Source of the DNA: an uncultured beta proteobacterium
Lineage (GTDB): Bacteria; Pseudomonadota; Gammaproteobacteria; Burkholderiales; Burkholderiaceae_C
Assembly: GCA_903897925.1 (NCBI GenBank)
Contig: CAIUDG010000107.1
Span: forward strand, 1 to 57,587
Direction: 5' to 3'
DNA: 57,587 nt
Shown: piece after piece, positions 44,062 through 53,942 of the stretch
Position numbering within the stretch: the first letter of the stretch is position 1
Layout: every line of letters begins with the position of its first letter
Made by a program: the position numbers and the translations under genes
The notes under the pieces: model-generated
Database searches by the model: none
What the model was told of the DNA's origin: nothing
The model's input: only the letters and a program-made list of their open reading frames with translations

Positions 44062-45198
44062 ATGGCACTGATTTATTACCTGACCCAGATCCAGTTCGAA
44101 TTTGGCGCGATTCGCCTGCTAAAGCAGGAGTGTGAGCGCGTCGGCATACAGCGGCCGCTGATCGTCACGGACCCGGGCGTCAAAGCGGCGGGGATTTTGC
44201 AACAGGCGCTGGACGCCCTGCCCGGCATGGCACCGTGCGTGTTTGACCAGACCCCGTCCAATCCGACCGAAGCGGCGGTGCGTGCGGCCGTGCTGGCCTA
44301 CCAGGCCGGTGCCTGCGACGGATTGATTGCCGTCGGCGGCGGTTCGGCGATCGATTGTGCCAAGGGCGTAGCGATTGCCGCCACCCACCCCGGCCCGCTT
44401 ACGCACTACGCCACCATCGAAGGCGGTTCAGCCCGCATCGGCGCGCACGTGGCGCCGCTGATTGCCGTGCCGACCACCAGTGGCACCGGCAGCGAAGTGG
44501 CACGGGGCGCCATCATCATCGTCGACGACCAGCGCAAGCTCGGCTTTCACTCCTGGCATTTGCTGCCCAAGGCGGCGATTTGCGATCCCGCGCTGACGCT
44601 GGGCCTGCCGGCGCACCTGACAGCGGCAACCGGCATGGATGCGATTGCCCATTGCATGGAGACGTTCATGGCGCCGGCCTTCAATCCGCCGGCAGACGGC
44701 ATCGCGCTGGACGGCCTGCAGCGTGCCTGGAGCCACATTGCCCGCGCCACTGCCGACGGTTCAGACCGCGATGCGCGGCTGAATCTGATGAGCGCCTCGA
44801 TGCAGGGCGCCATGGCTTTTCAAAAAGGCCTGGGCTGCGTACATTCGCTTAGCCACAGTCTGGGCGGCGTCGATCCGCGCTTGCACCACGGCACTTTGAA
44901 TGCGCTGTTTCTGCCGGCCGTGGTGGCCTTCAATGCCGAGGCCGAGTCGATACGCAAGGAACACCGTATGCAGCGCATGGCGCAAGCGATGGGTCTGGAC
45001 TCCGGTGCCGACATCATTCCGGCCCTCAAGGCCATGAATGCTCGGCTGGGATTGCCGAGCGGGCTGGCTGCGGTGGGCGTTGGACCGGCGCAGTTTGACG
45101 CCGTGATTCGTGGCGCCATGGCCGACCATTGCCACAAGACCAATCCACGCATCGCTAGCGAACAAGACTACCGCGACATGCTGCAGCAGTCGCTTTAG
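44062..45198 (+). CDS. Iron-containing alcohol dehydrogenase
   Basis: 378-aa group III NAD(P)-dependent dehydrogenase. The Rossmann glycine motif is VGGGSAIDCAKG, with PTTSGTGSEV and metal ligands in GMDAIAHCMETF and GCVHSLSHSLGG. The ATG at 44062 is chosen because the upstream part of the frame overlaps the divergent hydrolase promoter. Substrate cannot be told from sequence. Confidence 0.9.
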   Translation: MALIYYLTQIQFEFGAIRLLKQECERVGIQRPLIVTDPGVKAAGILQQALDALPGMAPCVFDQTPSNPTEAAVRAAVLAYQAGACDGLIAVGGGSAIDCAKGVAIAATHPGPLTHYATIEGGSARIGAHVAPLIAVPTTSGTGSEVARGAIIIVDDQRKLGFHSWHLLPKAAICDPALTLGLPAHLTAATGMDAIAHCMETFMAPAFNPPADGIALDGLQRAWSHIARATADGSDRDARLNLMSASMQGAMAFQKGLGCVHSLSHSLGGVDPRLHHGTLNALFLPAVVAFNAEAESIRKEHRMQRMAQAMGLDSGADIIPALKAMNARLGLPSGLAAVGVGPAQFDAVIRGAMADHCHKTNPRIASEQDYRDMLQQSL

Positions 45199-45210
45199 CG
45201 TCAGGTTGAC

Positions 45211-46017
45211 TTAGCTGTATGAAGACCAGTCAAAGGGGTCTTGCTGCAGTACCATGTCGATGTCCAGCCCCATGGCCACGCCGACGCTGCCGGGAAAGGT
45301 CGAGGCCAGCTGGTTCGGCGTAAGCCGCGCCTGTTTGCCACGCGCGCGCCAGGACGCCAGGTGAATCACGCCGGCCAGTGGTTCGTAAACGCTGTTCTCA
45401 AACGGGGCGTATTGGTATTCGAGTGCATCCACCAGGGTCTGCGGAAAGCCCCATTGGCGCGCAAAGCCGGCGCCGACGTTGGCATAGCAGAAGCCAAAAC
45501 GGTGCCGCTCGAAGGAAGCCCGGCGCAGATTGAGCGGATCGCATTGTTCGGCCAGCTGGGCAATCTCCTGGGGCATGGCCAGGTGCATGGCCAATTCGCC
45601 AAACGCATGGATCAGGCCGCAGGTAAAGGCCGCCTGCTGGTTTTGCCGCACCACTCCCGCCAGCGAACGTGACACCCTGGCGGTGTCCAGGCTGTAATCC
45701 CAGAAGTGTTGCAAATCAACTCCCGGCACCGCCTTGATGGAGGCGCCTTTGGCAGCTTCCTGGGCCATTTGCCGCACCTGGTCCAGGTTCAGCAGCGCCA
45801 GCGCCTCAGAAACGCTGTGGATTTTGCCGGCCAGGTGGAAAAAGTCGGAATTCGCCAGGCGCAGCAGGCGGGTTGTCAAGGCCGGGTCGGTACCGATCAG
45901 TTGGTTGACCTTTTTCAGATCCACTTCCGGCTGGTCCAGCGCATTGAGCAGCAGTGCCACCACCCGCGGCACGCTGGGAAACTGGAATTCTCGGGCCAGC
46001 AACTCACTGAGGTTCAT
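45211..46017 (-). CDS. HDOD domain signalling protein
   Basis: 268-aa protein dominated by an HDOD domain: FPSVPRVVALLLNAL, IGTDPALTTRLLRLANSDFF and SVSEALALLNLDQVRQM are typical. HDOD proteins act in signalling and stress, and lack the HD catalytic residues. It is convergent with the dehydrogenase and lies upstream of tex in the minus-strand direction of reading. Specific role unknown. Confidence 0.87.
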   Translation of the reverse strand: MNLSELLAREFQFPSVPRVVALLLNALDQPEVDLKKVNQLIGTDPALTTRLLRLANSDFFHLAGKIHSVSEALALLNLDQVRQMAQEAAKGASIKAVPGVDLQHFWDYSLDTARVSRSLAGVVRQNQQAAFTCGLIHAFGELAMHLAMPQEIAQLAEQCDPLNLRRASFERHRFGFCYANVGAGFARQWGFPQTLVDALEYQYAPFENSVYEPLAGVIHLASWRARGKQARLTPNQLASTFPGSVGVAMGLDIDMVLQQDPFDWSSYS

Positions 46018-46085
46018 GTCAATCAGCCTTTGCGAGCAACAACGTGTATGCCGCGCATTATCACCCGCCTGTGTGACGCAAGCGC

Positions 46086-48452
46086 TTAGCGCTTGAGCTT
46101 GGCAAAGGCCGCTGCCATGGCCGAATGGGCGCCAATGCCGGCATCGGCACGGCTGCCCTGGTTGCGCTGGCCACGCCCGGCGGCCTGGTAATGGTTGTCC
46201 GCGTCCCGTGCCTGACGTTCACGCGGTGCGGCACCGATTTTCATGGTCAGGCCGATGCGTTTGCGTTCCACGTCGACCTCCACCACCTGCACTGTCACAA
46301 TGTCACCGGTCTTGACCACTTCACGGGCGTCGTTGACAAATTTGTGCGCCAGTTGGCTGACGTGCACCAGTCCGTCCTGGTGCACGCCCAGGTCGATAAA
46401 CGCGCCAAACGCCGCCACATTGCTGACGGTGCCCTCGAGCACCATGCCTTCCTTCAGATCGCGGATGTCGTTGACGCCGTCATTGAAGCGTGCCACTTTG
46501 AAGTCGGGGCGCGGATCGCGGCCGGGTTTTTCCAGTTCACCCAGAATGTCGCGCACCGTGGGCACGCCAAACTGGGCCGTGGCCAGCTGTTCCGGGCGCA
46601 GCGTTTTGAGCAACTCAGGTCGGCCCATGATTTCGCTCACCGGCTTGCCGGTGCGCACAATGATTTGTTCCACCAGCGGATAGGTTTCCGGGTGCACGCC
46701 AGTCATGTCCAGCGGATTGGCGCCGCCACGGATGCGCAGAAAACCGGCGCTTTGCTCGAACGTTTTGGCACCCAGGCCGCTGACCTGCAGCAAATCCTGG
46801 CGGCTGCCAAAGGCACCGTGTGCCTCGCGCCAGCGCACCACGGCCTTGGCGACCGTGTTGGACAGGCCGGAAACGCGCGCCAGCAAGGGTACGCTGGCGG
46901 TGTTCAGGTCGACCCCGACCGAGTTCACGCAGTCTTCCACCACCGCGTCCAGGGTGCGCGCTAGTGCGCTCTGGTTGACGTCGTGCTGGTACTGGCCAAC
47001 GCCAATGCTTTTGGGGTCGATCTTGACCAGTTCCGCCAGCGGGTCCTGCAGGCGCCGGGCAATGCTGGCGGCGCCGCGCAGGCTGACGTCCACGTCGGGC
47101 ATTTCCTGCGATGCGAATTCGCTCGCAGAATAGACCGAGGCACCGGCCTCCGACACCACCACCTTGTCTATCGTGGCGGCAGTGCCTTTGGCCATCAGCG
47201 CGATCAGGTCGGCTGCCAACTTATCGGTCTCCCGGCTCGCGGTGCCGTTGCCGATGGCAATCAGGTTGACACCGTGGCGCATGCACAGCGCCGCCAGCGT
47301 ATGCAAGGAGCCATCCCAGTCTTTGCGCGGCTCGTGCGGAAACACGGTGGCGGTTTCCACCAGCTTGCCGGTGGTGTCCACCACCGCCACCTTGACGCCG
47401 GTGCGGATGCCGGGGTCCAGGCCCATCACAACACGTGGACCGGCCGGGGCGGCCAGCAACAAATCGCGCAGATTGTCGGCAAACACCTTGATGGCGACTT
47501 TTTCGGCTTCTTCACGCAAACGCGCGAACAGGTCGCGCTCGGTGGACAGGCTGAGTTTGACCTTCCAGGTCCAGGCAACACATTTGCGCAGCAGGTCGTC
47601 GGCCGGCCGGCCCTGGTGGCTCCAGCCCAATTTCAGCGCCAGGCGCCCTTCTGCCAGGCTGACCACGGCCGCAGCACGGGTGCTGCTGCTGGCTACGGGC
47701 GGCGGCTCGGGCAACACCAGTTTGGCGTCCAGAATGTCCAGCGCCCGACCGCGGAACACCGCCAGGGCGCGGTGCGAGGGCACCCGGGCAATCGGTTCGT
47801 CGTAGTCGTGGTAATCACGGAATTTGGCAATTTCGGGCTGGTTTTCGTCTTTGCCGCTCATTAGGGCAGAGCGCAGCAGTCCCTCCTGCCAGAGCCATTC
47901 GCGCAAGTCCTGCACCAGGCGCGGATCTTCGGCCCAGCGTTCGGACAGGATGTCGCGCACGCCGTCGAGCACGGCCTGGGGCGTAGTGAAATCGTCGCCG
48001 GCTTCGGTCTTGGCGCTCAGCACGTAAGGCTGGGCGGCGTCAAGTGGTACCAGGCTGGGGTCGGCAAACAGTGCGTCGGCCAGCGCTTCGAGGCCGGCTT
48101 CGCGGGCAATCATGCCTTTGGTGCGGCGCTTTGGCTTGAACGGCAGGTAAATGTCTTCCAGGTCCTGTTTGGTTGCGGCGGTTTCAATCGCCAGCCGCAG
48201 CGACGGCGTCAGCTTGCCCTGCTCTTCGATGCTTTTCAGCACGGTTTCGCGCCGGTCACGCAGTTCACGCAAATAGGCCAGACGGGCTTCCAGCTCACGC
48301 AACTGGATGTCGTCCAGTCCCTGGGTCTGCTCCTTGCGGTAGCGCGCGATAAAGGGCACCGTGGCGCCTCCATCGAGCAAGTCGATGGCGGCTTTGACCT
48401 GGGCGGGAAGAACTTTAATTTCCTGCGCGATTTGCGCGATGATTTTCTGCAT
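46086..48452 (-). CDS. tex: Transcription accessory protein Tex
   Basis: 788-aa RNA-binding protein. The N-terminal Tex domain (MQKIIAQIAQEIKVLPAQV; VPFIARYRKEQTQGLDD), YqgF-like RNase H fold (VMGLDPGIRTGVKVAVVD), helix-hairpin-helix modules (VGVDLNTASVPLLARVSGL) and a C-terminal S1 domain (GMVLEGTVSNVAAFGAFIDLG) occur in the usual order. The start at 48452 removes twelve poorly conserved residues from the longer frame. Confidence 0.95.
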   Translation of the reverse strand: MQKIIAQIAQEIKVLPAQVKAAIDLLDGGATVPFIARYRKEQTQGLDDIQLRELEARLAYLRELRDRRETVLKSIEEQGKLTPSLRLAIETAATKQDLEDIYLPFKPKRRTKGMIAREAGLEALADALFADPSLVPLDAAQPYVLSAKTEAGDDFTTPQAVLDGVRDILSERWAEDPRLVQDLREWLWQEGLLRSALMSGKDENQPEIAKFRDYHDYDEPIARVPSHRALAVFRGRALDILDAKLVLPEPPPVASSSTRAAAVVSLAEGRLALKLGWSHQGRPADDLLRKCVAWTWKVKLSLSTERDLFARLREEAEKVAIKVFADNLRDLLLAAPAGPRVVMGLDPGIRTGVKVAVVDTTGKLVETATVFPHEPRKDWDGSLHTLAALCMRHGVNLIAIGNGTASRETDKLAADLIALMAKGTAATIDKVVVSEAGASVYSASEFASQEMPDVDVSLRGAASIARRLQDPLAELVKIDPKSIGVGQYQHDVNQSALARTLDAVVEDCVNSVGVDLNTASVPLLARVSGLSNTVAKAVVRWREAHGAFGSRQDLLQVSGLGAKTFEQSAGFLRIRGGANPLDMTGVHPETYPLVEQIIVRTGKPVSEIMGRPELLKTLRPEQLATAQFGVPTVRDILGELEKPGRDPRPDFKVARFNDGVNDIRDLKEGMVLEGTVSNVAAFGAFIDLGVHQDGLVHVSQLAHKFVNDAREVVKTGDIVTVQVVEVDVERKRIGLTMKIGAAPRERQARDADNHYQAAGRGQRNQGSRADAGIGAHSAMAAAFAKLKR

Positions 48453-48562
48453 GGGGTGTCGAAAAAAGCAAGGCCGCGAGTGTGCCACAGGATTGATCGG
48501 GACCCGCGCCGCTCAGCCCAGCGCTGGGTCCTTGGCTACCTGGCCTGCTTGGCCTGCCCGGC

Positions 48563-50182
48563 CTACTTGGTTTTTTTCTTCCGCTCTGCCGGGGGCTGTG
48601 GCTTGCGCTTCGACCGGCATTTCTCTTTCTCTTTCTCTTTTTCCTTTTCCTTTTCCTTTTCCTTTTCCTTTTCCTTTTCCTTGCTGCCAGTTAGCGTGCT
48701 GGTCAGCGCCAGTTGCTGCTCCAGCGTTTCGCAAACCGTGCGCAAAATCTTGACGCGCGCGAAATTCTTGTCGTTGGCCTCAACCAGGGTCCAGGGTGCG
48801 GACTCGGTGCTGGTGCGCTCCACCATGTCACACACAGCGCGCTGGTAGGCCTGCCATTTTTCCCGGTTGCGCCAGTCTTCTTCGGTAATCTTGAAGCGCT
48901 TGAACGGAATTTGCTCCCGCTCCCGGAACCGGCGCAGTTGCTCCTCCTGGCTGATTTGCAGCCAGAATTTCATGACAATGACGCCGCCCTGTACCAGTTC
49001 GTGTTCCAGGTCGTTGATTTCGGTGTAGGCACGCTGCCAGTCGGCCGGCGCACAAAAGCCCTCTACCCGTTCCACCAGCACGCGGCCATACCAGGTGCGG
49101 TCAAACACGGTGATGTGGCCGTTGCGCGGCATATGGCGCCAGAAACGCCACAAATGGGGCTGCGCGCGTTCTTCTTCGGTGGGAGCTGCCACTGGCACGA
49201 TCTGGAATTGGCGCGCATCCAGCGCGGCGCTGATGCGCCGAATGGCACCGCCCTTGCCGGCGGCGTCAGCACCCTCAAACGCCAGCACCAGACCGCGCCG
49301 CTGCAGGCGCGGATCGCGGGCCAGCACCGACAGGCGCCCCTGCAGTTCGCCGAGTTCCTTTTTGTAGGGGCCATCGGCCAGCTTCTGCTCCAAGTCCAGC
49401 ACACTGAGTACATTGCGGCCATCGACGTCGGGTTCTGCCGCCGGCGCCGGCACAGGCATGGGTGCTGCCGAGGGGCTTTGTGCACTGAGCAGTGCGGCGT
49501 GGACCACCTGGGCCACGCGCAATGAACGGTAGCGCTCATCGGTGCCTTCGACCACCACCCAAGGGGCCCAATGGGTGTTGGTCGCGCGCAGAAACTCTGA
49601 CGAAACGGTGCGCAACTGTTCGTAACTCTTTAGCCGCTCCCAGTTCCAGGGCGTCACGCGCCAGGCCGTGCGCGGGTCTTTCTGCAGGCTTTCAAAGCGC
49701 TTGCGCTGGCCGTCCTGGCTGAGGTGAATCCACAGTTTGACCACCACGGCGCCCTCGGCGACCAGCATGGCCTCAAAGCGATTGATCTGCTGCGCCCGGG
49801 CCTCCAGGGCTTTTTCGGAAATTTCGCCACCGATGCGCTGGCGAATCGGATCGGAATACCAGGAACCGGCAAAAATACCGATGCGCCCTTTGGGCGGCAG
49901 GCTGCGCCAGTAACGCCACATCATGGGCCGCTCGCGCTCGTCGTCGCTGGGCGGCTCAAAAGCCAGGGTCGACAAGTAGCGCGGGTCCATCCATTCGTAC
50001 AGCACGCCAATCGATTCACGCTTGCCCGCGCCGTCTTCCCCGCTGATCAGCAAGACGATTGATTTTTTCTTCTCCAAAAACAGCGTGGCCTGTGCATCCA
50101 ATAAAGCGGCGCGCAGTGCCGGCACCATTTCCTTGAACTGGCTTTTGCTGACTTTGTGCCCAAGTTCGGCAGTATTGAACAT
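48563..50182 (-). CDS. pap: Polyphosphate:AMP phosphotransferase
   Basis: 539-aa class II PPK2-family enzyme that uses polyphosphate to phosphorylate AMP to ADP. Two fused PPK2 domains are visible: Walker A GEDGAGKRES near residue 50 and GADAAGKGGA near residue 310. Each is followed by a lid and a second motif (GSWYSDP; DRTWYGRV). The C-terminus carries an abnormal Lys-Glu alternation (about twenty residues) encoded by a hexanucleotide microsatellite, then a basic end rich in Lys and Arg. The core is intact. Confidence 0.93.
   Translation of the reverse strand: MFNTAELGHKVSKSQFKEMVPALRAALLDAQATLFLEKKKSIVLLISGEDGAGKRESIGVLYEWMDPRYLSTLAFEPPSDDERERPMMWRYWRSLPPKGRIGIFAGSWYSDPIRQRIGGEISEKALEARAQQINRFEAMLVAEGAVVVKLWIHLSQDGQRKRFESLQKDPRTAWRVTPWNWERLKSYEQLRTVSSEFLRATNTHWAPWVVVEGTDERYRSLRVAQVVHAALLSAQSPSAAPMPVPAPAAEPDVDGRNVLSVLDLEQKLADGPYKKELGELQGRLSVLARDPRLQRRGLVLAFEGADAAGKGGAIRRISAALDARQFQIVPVAAPTEEERAQPHLWRFWRHMPRNGHITVFDRTWYGRVLVERVEGFCAPADWQRAYTEINDLEHELVQGGVIVMKFWLQISQEEQLRRFREREQIPFKRFKITEEDWRNREKWQAYQRAVCDMVERTSTESAPWTLVEANDKNFARVKILRTVCETLEQQLALTSTLTGSKEKEKEKEKEKEKEKEKEKEKCRSKRKPQPPAERKKKTK
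48621..48680 (+). repeat. Hexanucleotide microsatellite in the pap C-terminal coding region
   Basis: Three TTTCTC-type units are followed by seven perfect TTTTCC units (48639-48680). On the coding strand they give alternating Lys and Glu codons. Unit length is a multiple of three, so slippage changes tail length but not frame. Confidence 0.9.
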
Positions 50183-50201
50183 CGTATGGAGCTCCCTAGA
50201 T

Positions 50202-50229
50202 AAAAAAAAAGCCCTCAGACGAGGGCTTT
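50202..50229 (-). terminator. Intrinsic terminator of the small gene upstream of pap
   Basis: On the minus strand, AAAGCCCTC and GAGGGCTTT form a 9-bp stem with a 4-base loop, followed by a run of T residues. It separates the 56-aa gene from pap. Confidence 0.8.
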
Positions 50230-50259
50230 CGTTATGGCGCTGATCGCAGCGACTCCGGC

Positions 50260-50430
50260 TTAACCGCCCTTGGAAGGACGCTTGCCCGGGTTCTTCTTGC
50301 TGCGCGTAGCGACACCACGTTCCAGGCTGATGCGTTGACCGCGGCCACCGGTGGGCAGCGTAAAGCCAGGTTGCGGCACAGGACGGGGAGAGGCCTTACG
50401 GTCAGCTTCGGTAACGATTTTGTTGCCCAT
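50260..50430 (-). CDS. Conserved-looking small basic protein
   Basis: 56-aa protein from the ATG at 50430 (MGNKIVTEADRKASPRPVPQ…), rich in Arg, Lys, Gly and Pro and ending in PGKRPSKGG. It has its own terminator, which supports it being a real transcript. Probably disordered and nucleic-acid binding. Family not recognised; a longer frame from 50475 is less likely. Confidence 0.55.
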   Translation of the reverse strand: MGNKIVTEADRKASPRPVPQPGFTLPTGGRGQRISLERGVATRSKKNPGKRPSKGG

Positions 50431-50519
50431 TTGATTTTCCAGAGAAATAAAAATAAAGAGCCCGTATTTGAACATTTTTTTTCACCGGTCTGGATAGCCC
50501 TTTCCAGGACAATCGCGGC

Positions 50520-51476
50520 ATGCAGGCTTTTTACAGCGATCACTTCGTTCTGCCCTTGCCCGAGGGGCACCGCTTTCCCATGGAAAAGTACCGCCTGTTG
50601 CGTGATGCGCTGCAGCAGCAGCTGCCGCAAATTGGTTTGTTGGAGGCGCCTGCGGCGAGTGACGGCGAGCTGGCGTTTGCCCACCATCCCAGCTACGTCC
50701 AAGCCATTGCCGAGGGCAGTCTGACGCCGGCGCAACAGCGCGAAATTGGTTTCCCCTGGAGCCCGGCCATGGCCGAACGGGCGCGCCGCTCGGTCGGCGC
50801 CACCTTGGCCGCTGCCCGCGTGGCGTTGTCGGACGGTCTGGCTGCCAATCTGGCTGGCGGCACCCACCACGCCTACGCCGACAAGGGCAGCGGCTTCTGT
50901 GTTTTTAACGATCTGGCCGTTGCCGCCCGGGTGATGCAGGCCGAATGGGGCCGCACAGCGCGTCGACCGCCACTGCAGGTTGCCATCATTGACCTGGATG
51001 TACACCAGGGCAACGGCACGGCCCACCTGCTACGCCAAGATGCCAGTGTATTTACCCTGTCCCTGCACGCCGAAAAAAACTTTCCCTTCCGCAAGGAAGC
51101 CAGCGACCTGGATGTGGGCCTGCCCGACGGCTGCCAGGACGGCGCCTATATGGAAGCACTGGAACAGGCACTGGAGGCCTTGCAGGCACGTTTCAGCCCG
51201 GGCCTGGTGTTCTATCTGGCCGGTGCCGACGCGCATGCGGGCGACCGCCTGGGCCGCCTGCAGCTCAGCGACGATGGCATGCAGATGCGCGACCGGCGCG
51301 TGCTGGACTGGTGCCACGCCCGCGATCTGCCCTGTGTGATGGCCATGGGCGGAGGCTATGGGGTGGATATTGCCAGCACCATCCGGGTCCAGCTCAACAC
51401 CTACCGCATCGCACTGGAATACTGGCAGCGCTGGCAAGGGCGCCGCGCGCGGCACGCCGCCGTGCCACCGGCCTAA
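50520..51476 (+). CDS. Histone deacetylase family protein
   Basis: 318-aa arginase/deacetylase-fold enzyme. Zinc and active-site motifs are present: GGTHHAYADKGSGFCVFND, IDLDVHQGNGTAH, LAGADAHAGDRLGR and the late MGGGYG tyrosine. Bacterial members include acetoin-utilisation and acetylpolyamine deacetylases; the substrate here is unknown. It is divergent from the small gene at 50260 and convergent with the thioesterase. Confidence 0.9.
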   Translation: MQAFYSDHFVLPLPEGHRFPMEKYRLLRDALQQQLPQIGLLEAPAASDGELAFAHHPSYVQAIAEGSLTPAQQREIGFPWSPAMAERARRSVGATLAAARVALSDGLAANLAGGTHHAYADKGSGFCVFNDLAVAARVMQAEWGRTARRPPLQVAIIDLDVHQGNGTAHLLRQDASVFTLSLHAEKNFPFRKEASDLDVGLPDGCQDGAYMEALEQALEALQARFSPGLVFYLAGADAHAGDRLGRLQLSDDGMQMRDRRVLDWCHARDLPCVMAMGGGYGVDIASTIRVQLNTYRIALEYWQRWQGRRARHAAVPPA

Positions 51477-51961
51477 TCGGTAGACACCTGCAACGCATGT
51501 ACGCCCCGCGCGCTGGTGGCGAGGCGCCGCACGTACTTGAAGGTGGCCGTGGCGTGGGCGCAGATGCGGCCTTTGGCGTCGAGCACCGAACCCTGGGTGA
51601 AGGCCAGCGTCGCCGTACGGTGCAGTATTTCGGCCCGCGCCAGCAAGGCCTGTCCGGGCTCGACTGCAGCCGGCCGCATGAAGCTGGTTTTCATTTCCAC
51701 GGTGACTACGCCCAGTTCCGGAATGACGCTGCGCGCCGCACTGGCCATGCAGACATCCAGCAGGGTCATTAGCGCGCCGCCGTGGGTGACGGCAAACGAA
51801 TTCAGGTGCTCTGCAGCCGGTGCAAAGCCGACCTCGGCGTGGCCGCTGTCAAAACGCAGCAACTCAAAACCCAGCAGCTGGACAAAGGGAATTTCAACGC
51901 CAAAGGCAATCGTCGGGCGCTGGTGGTCGGCGCTTTCGCCGCTCACTTCAGCCACGTTCAC
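51473..51961 (-). CDS. PaaI-family hotdog thioesterase
   Basis: 162-aa protein. The hotdog signature LNSFAVTHGGALMTLLDVCMA has the HGG turn and the active-site Asp in the following helix. VTVEMKTSFMRPA and RICAHATATFKYV are typical strands. It overlaps the convergent deacetylase by four bases and the small membrane-protein gene by 14 bases. It probably hydrolyses an acyl-CoA, fitting the adjacent acyl-CoA ligase cluster. Confidence 0.85.
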   Translation of the reverse strand: MNVAEVSGESADHQRPTIAFGVEIPFVQLLGFELLRFDSGHAEVGFAPAAEHLNSFAVTHGGALMTLLDVCMASAARSVIPELGVVTVEMKTSFMRPAAVEPGQALLARAEILHRTATLAFTQGSVLDAKGRICAHATATFKYVRRLATSARGVHALQVSTD

Positions 51962-52175
51962 GCAGGCGCGAACGCAGGTAGATCAGCGCCAGTCCAAGCG
52001 CCAGTGCCAGGCCGCCGCCGGCATAGCAGGCACTGGCATCGTGGGCCTGGCCATGCTCCAGAAAATAGCCCAGCACCAGCGTGACCAGACCACCGTAAAT
52101 GAGCAGCCAGGTCAGGCGTTCGAGTTGCAGCAACCGGGGATCGGTGGTGCCGTTGTACTTGTTCAAGAAGGACAT
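51948..52175 (-). CDS. Small two-helix membrane protein
   Basis: 75-aa protein from the ATG at 52175. It has two membrane helices (LTWLLIYGGLVTLVLGYFL; GGGLALALGLALIYL) and a basic end (RSRLRERG). It lies between the acyl-CoA ligase and the thioesterase on the same strand, with a 14-base overlap to the latter, so it is probably co-transcribed. Function unknown. Confidence 0.65.
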   Translation of the reverse strand: MSFLNKYNGTTDPRLLQLERLTWLLIYGGLVTLVLGYFLEHGQAHDASACYAGGGLALALGLALIYLRSRLRERG

Positions 52176-52191
52176 GGTGAATGGGCCGTTA

Positions 52192-53820
52192 TCAGGTGTT
52201 GGGCAGGCGGTAATCGTTGAGCATTTCGCGCAGCTTGGATTTTTGCATTTTTCCGGTACCGCCCAGTGGAATCGCATCGACAAACACCACGTCATCCGGA
52301 ATCTGCCATTTGGCCGTCTTGCCTTCGTAAAACGCCAGCAAGGCTTCGCGGCTGAGGTCGGAGCCCTGGCGCCGAACCACCGCAATGATGGGGCGTTCGT
52401 CCCATTTCGGATGCTTGATGCCAATGCAGGCCGCCATTGCCACCCCTGGGTGCGACATGGCGATGTTTTCTACGTCGATGGAACTGATCCACTCGCCGCC
52501 GGACTTGATCACGTCCTTGCTGCGATCGGTGATCTGCATATAACCATCGGCGTCAATGGTGGCCACATCGCCGGTTGGGAACCAGCCGTCTACCAGCGGC
52601 GACGCGGTGTCGGCGCGGTAATAGTTGGCCAGCACCCAATGGCCGCGCACCAGCAGGTCGCCGTAGCTGTGGCCATCCCAGGGCAACTCCTTGCCATTGC
52701 CGTCGACAATTTTCATGTCAACGCCAAAAATCGCGCGTCCCTGTTTCAGCCGCACCTGCATCACGGTGTCAGCGTCGAGCTGGTCGTGCTTGTTCTTTAG
52801 TGTGCAGACTGTGCCGAGTGGCGACATTTCCGTCATGCCCCAGGCGTGCAGCACCTCGACCCCGTAGTCGTCGTGGAAGGCGCTGATCATGGCCGGCGGG
52901 CAGGCTGATCCACCGATCACGGTGCGCTTGAGCTTGCTAAAGCGCAAGCGGGCGGACTGCATATGTGACAGCAACATTTGCCAGACAGTAGGCACGCCCG
53001 CCGCAAAGCTGACCTGTTCCGATTCAATCAGCTCATAAATCGACTTGCCGTCCATGGCCGGCCCCGGGAACACCAGTTTGGCGCCGGTCATGGCAGCGCT
53101 GTAGGGCAAGCCCCAGGCATTGACATGGAACATCGGAACCACCGGCAGAATGGCATCGCGCGCACTGACATTGAGGGCGTCGGGCAAGGCGCCGGAAAAT
53201 GCGTGCAGCATGGTGGAGCGGTGGCTGTACAAGGCGGCTTTGGGGTGCCCGGTGGTGCCGCTGGTGTAGCACATGCTGGACGCCGAATTTTCGTCAAATT
53301 CGGGCCAGACGTAGTGGCTTGAGTGCGCGCCAATCCATGACTCGTAGCTGCACAGGCCGGGGATGCCGGTGTCGCTGGGCAAGGCGCTTTCATCACACAA
53401 CGCGACATACTGCTGGATCGTGCGGCAGCGCCCGTGCACCGCCTTGACGATTGGCAGGAAACTCAAGTCGAAGCACAGCACCTGGTCTTCAGCGTGGTTG
53501 GCGATCCAGGCAATTTGGTCCGGATGCAAGCGCGGGTTGATGGTGTGCAGCACGCGACCGGAGCCGCTGACGCCAAAATACAGCTCCAGATGCCGGTAGC
53601 CGTTCCAGGCCAGGGTCGCCACCCGGGCACTGAAACCCAGCTGGCGCGCATCCAGCACGTTGGCGACCTGGCGCGCGCGCGCCGCAATCTGCCGGTAGTT
53701 GCTGCGGTGAATATCGCCTTCGACGCGCCTAGACACCACTTCGGCATCGCCGTGGTGGCGTTCGGCAAAATCGATCAGGGACGAAATGAGCAGTTGCTGA
53801 CTTTGCATCAATCCGAGCAT
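52192..53820 (-). CDS. Acyl-CoA synthetase (AMP-forming), medium/long-chain type
   Basis: 542-aa member of the ANL superfamily. The AMP-binding motif is [18 protein letters not shown], followed by [12 protein letters not shown], the hinge [15 protein letters not shown] and the terminal catalytic lysine in [10 protein letters not shown]. It resembles medium/long-chain fatty-acyl-CoA ligases (AlkK/FadK-like). First gene of a minus-strand unit with the small membrane protein and the thioesterase. Confidence 0.9.
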   Translation of the reverse strand: MLGLMQSQQLLISSLIDFAERHHGDAEVVSRRVEGDIHRSNYRQIAARARQVANVLDARQLGFSARVATLAWNGYRHLELYFGVSGSGRVLHTINPRLHPDQIAWIANHAEDQVLCFDLSFLPIVKAVHGRCRTIQQYVALCDESALPSDTGIPGLCSYESWIGAHSSHYVWPEFDENSASSMCYTSGTTGHPKAALYSHRSTMLHAFSGALPDALNVSARDAILPVVPMFHVNAWGLPYSAAMTGAKLVFPGPAMDGKSIYELIESEQVSFAAGVPTVWQMLLSHMQSARLRFSKLKRTVIGGSACPPAMISAFHDDYGVEVLHAWGMTEMSPLGTVCTLKNKHDQLDADTVMQVRLKQGRAIFGVDMKIVDGNGKELPWDGHSYGDLLVRGHWVLANYYRADTASPLVDGWFPTGDVATIDADGYMQITDRSKDVIKSGGEWISSIDVENIAMSHPGVAMAACIGIKHPKWDERPIIAVVRRQGSDLSREALLAFYEGKTAKWQIPDDVVFVDAIPLGGTGKMQKSKLREMLNDYRLPNT

Positions 53821-53942
53821 GGTGTTGTCTCCGCGAATAGTTTTGATTGAATCGACTGCGCTGGGTACGCGTCGAATTCCATGTTACCTGCTTCATGACC
53901 TTATGAAAGCGTCGACATCGACCACCGGCGCAGAATCGGCAC

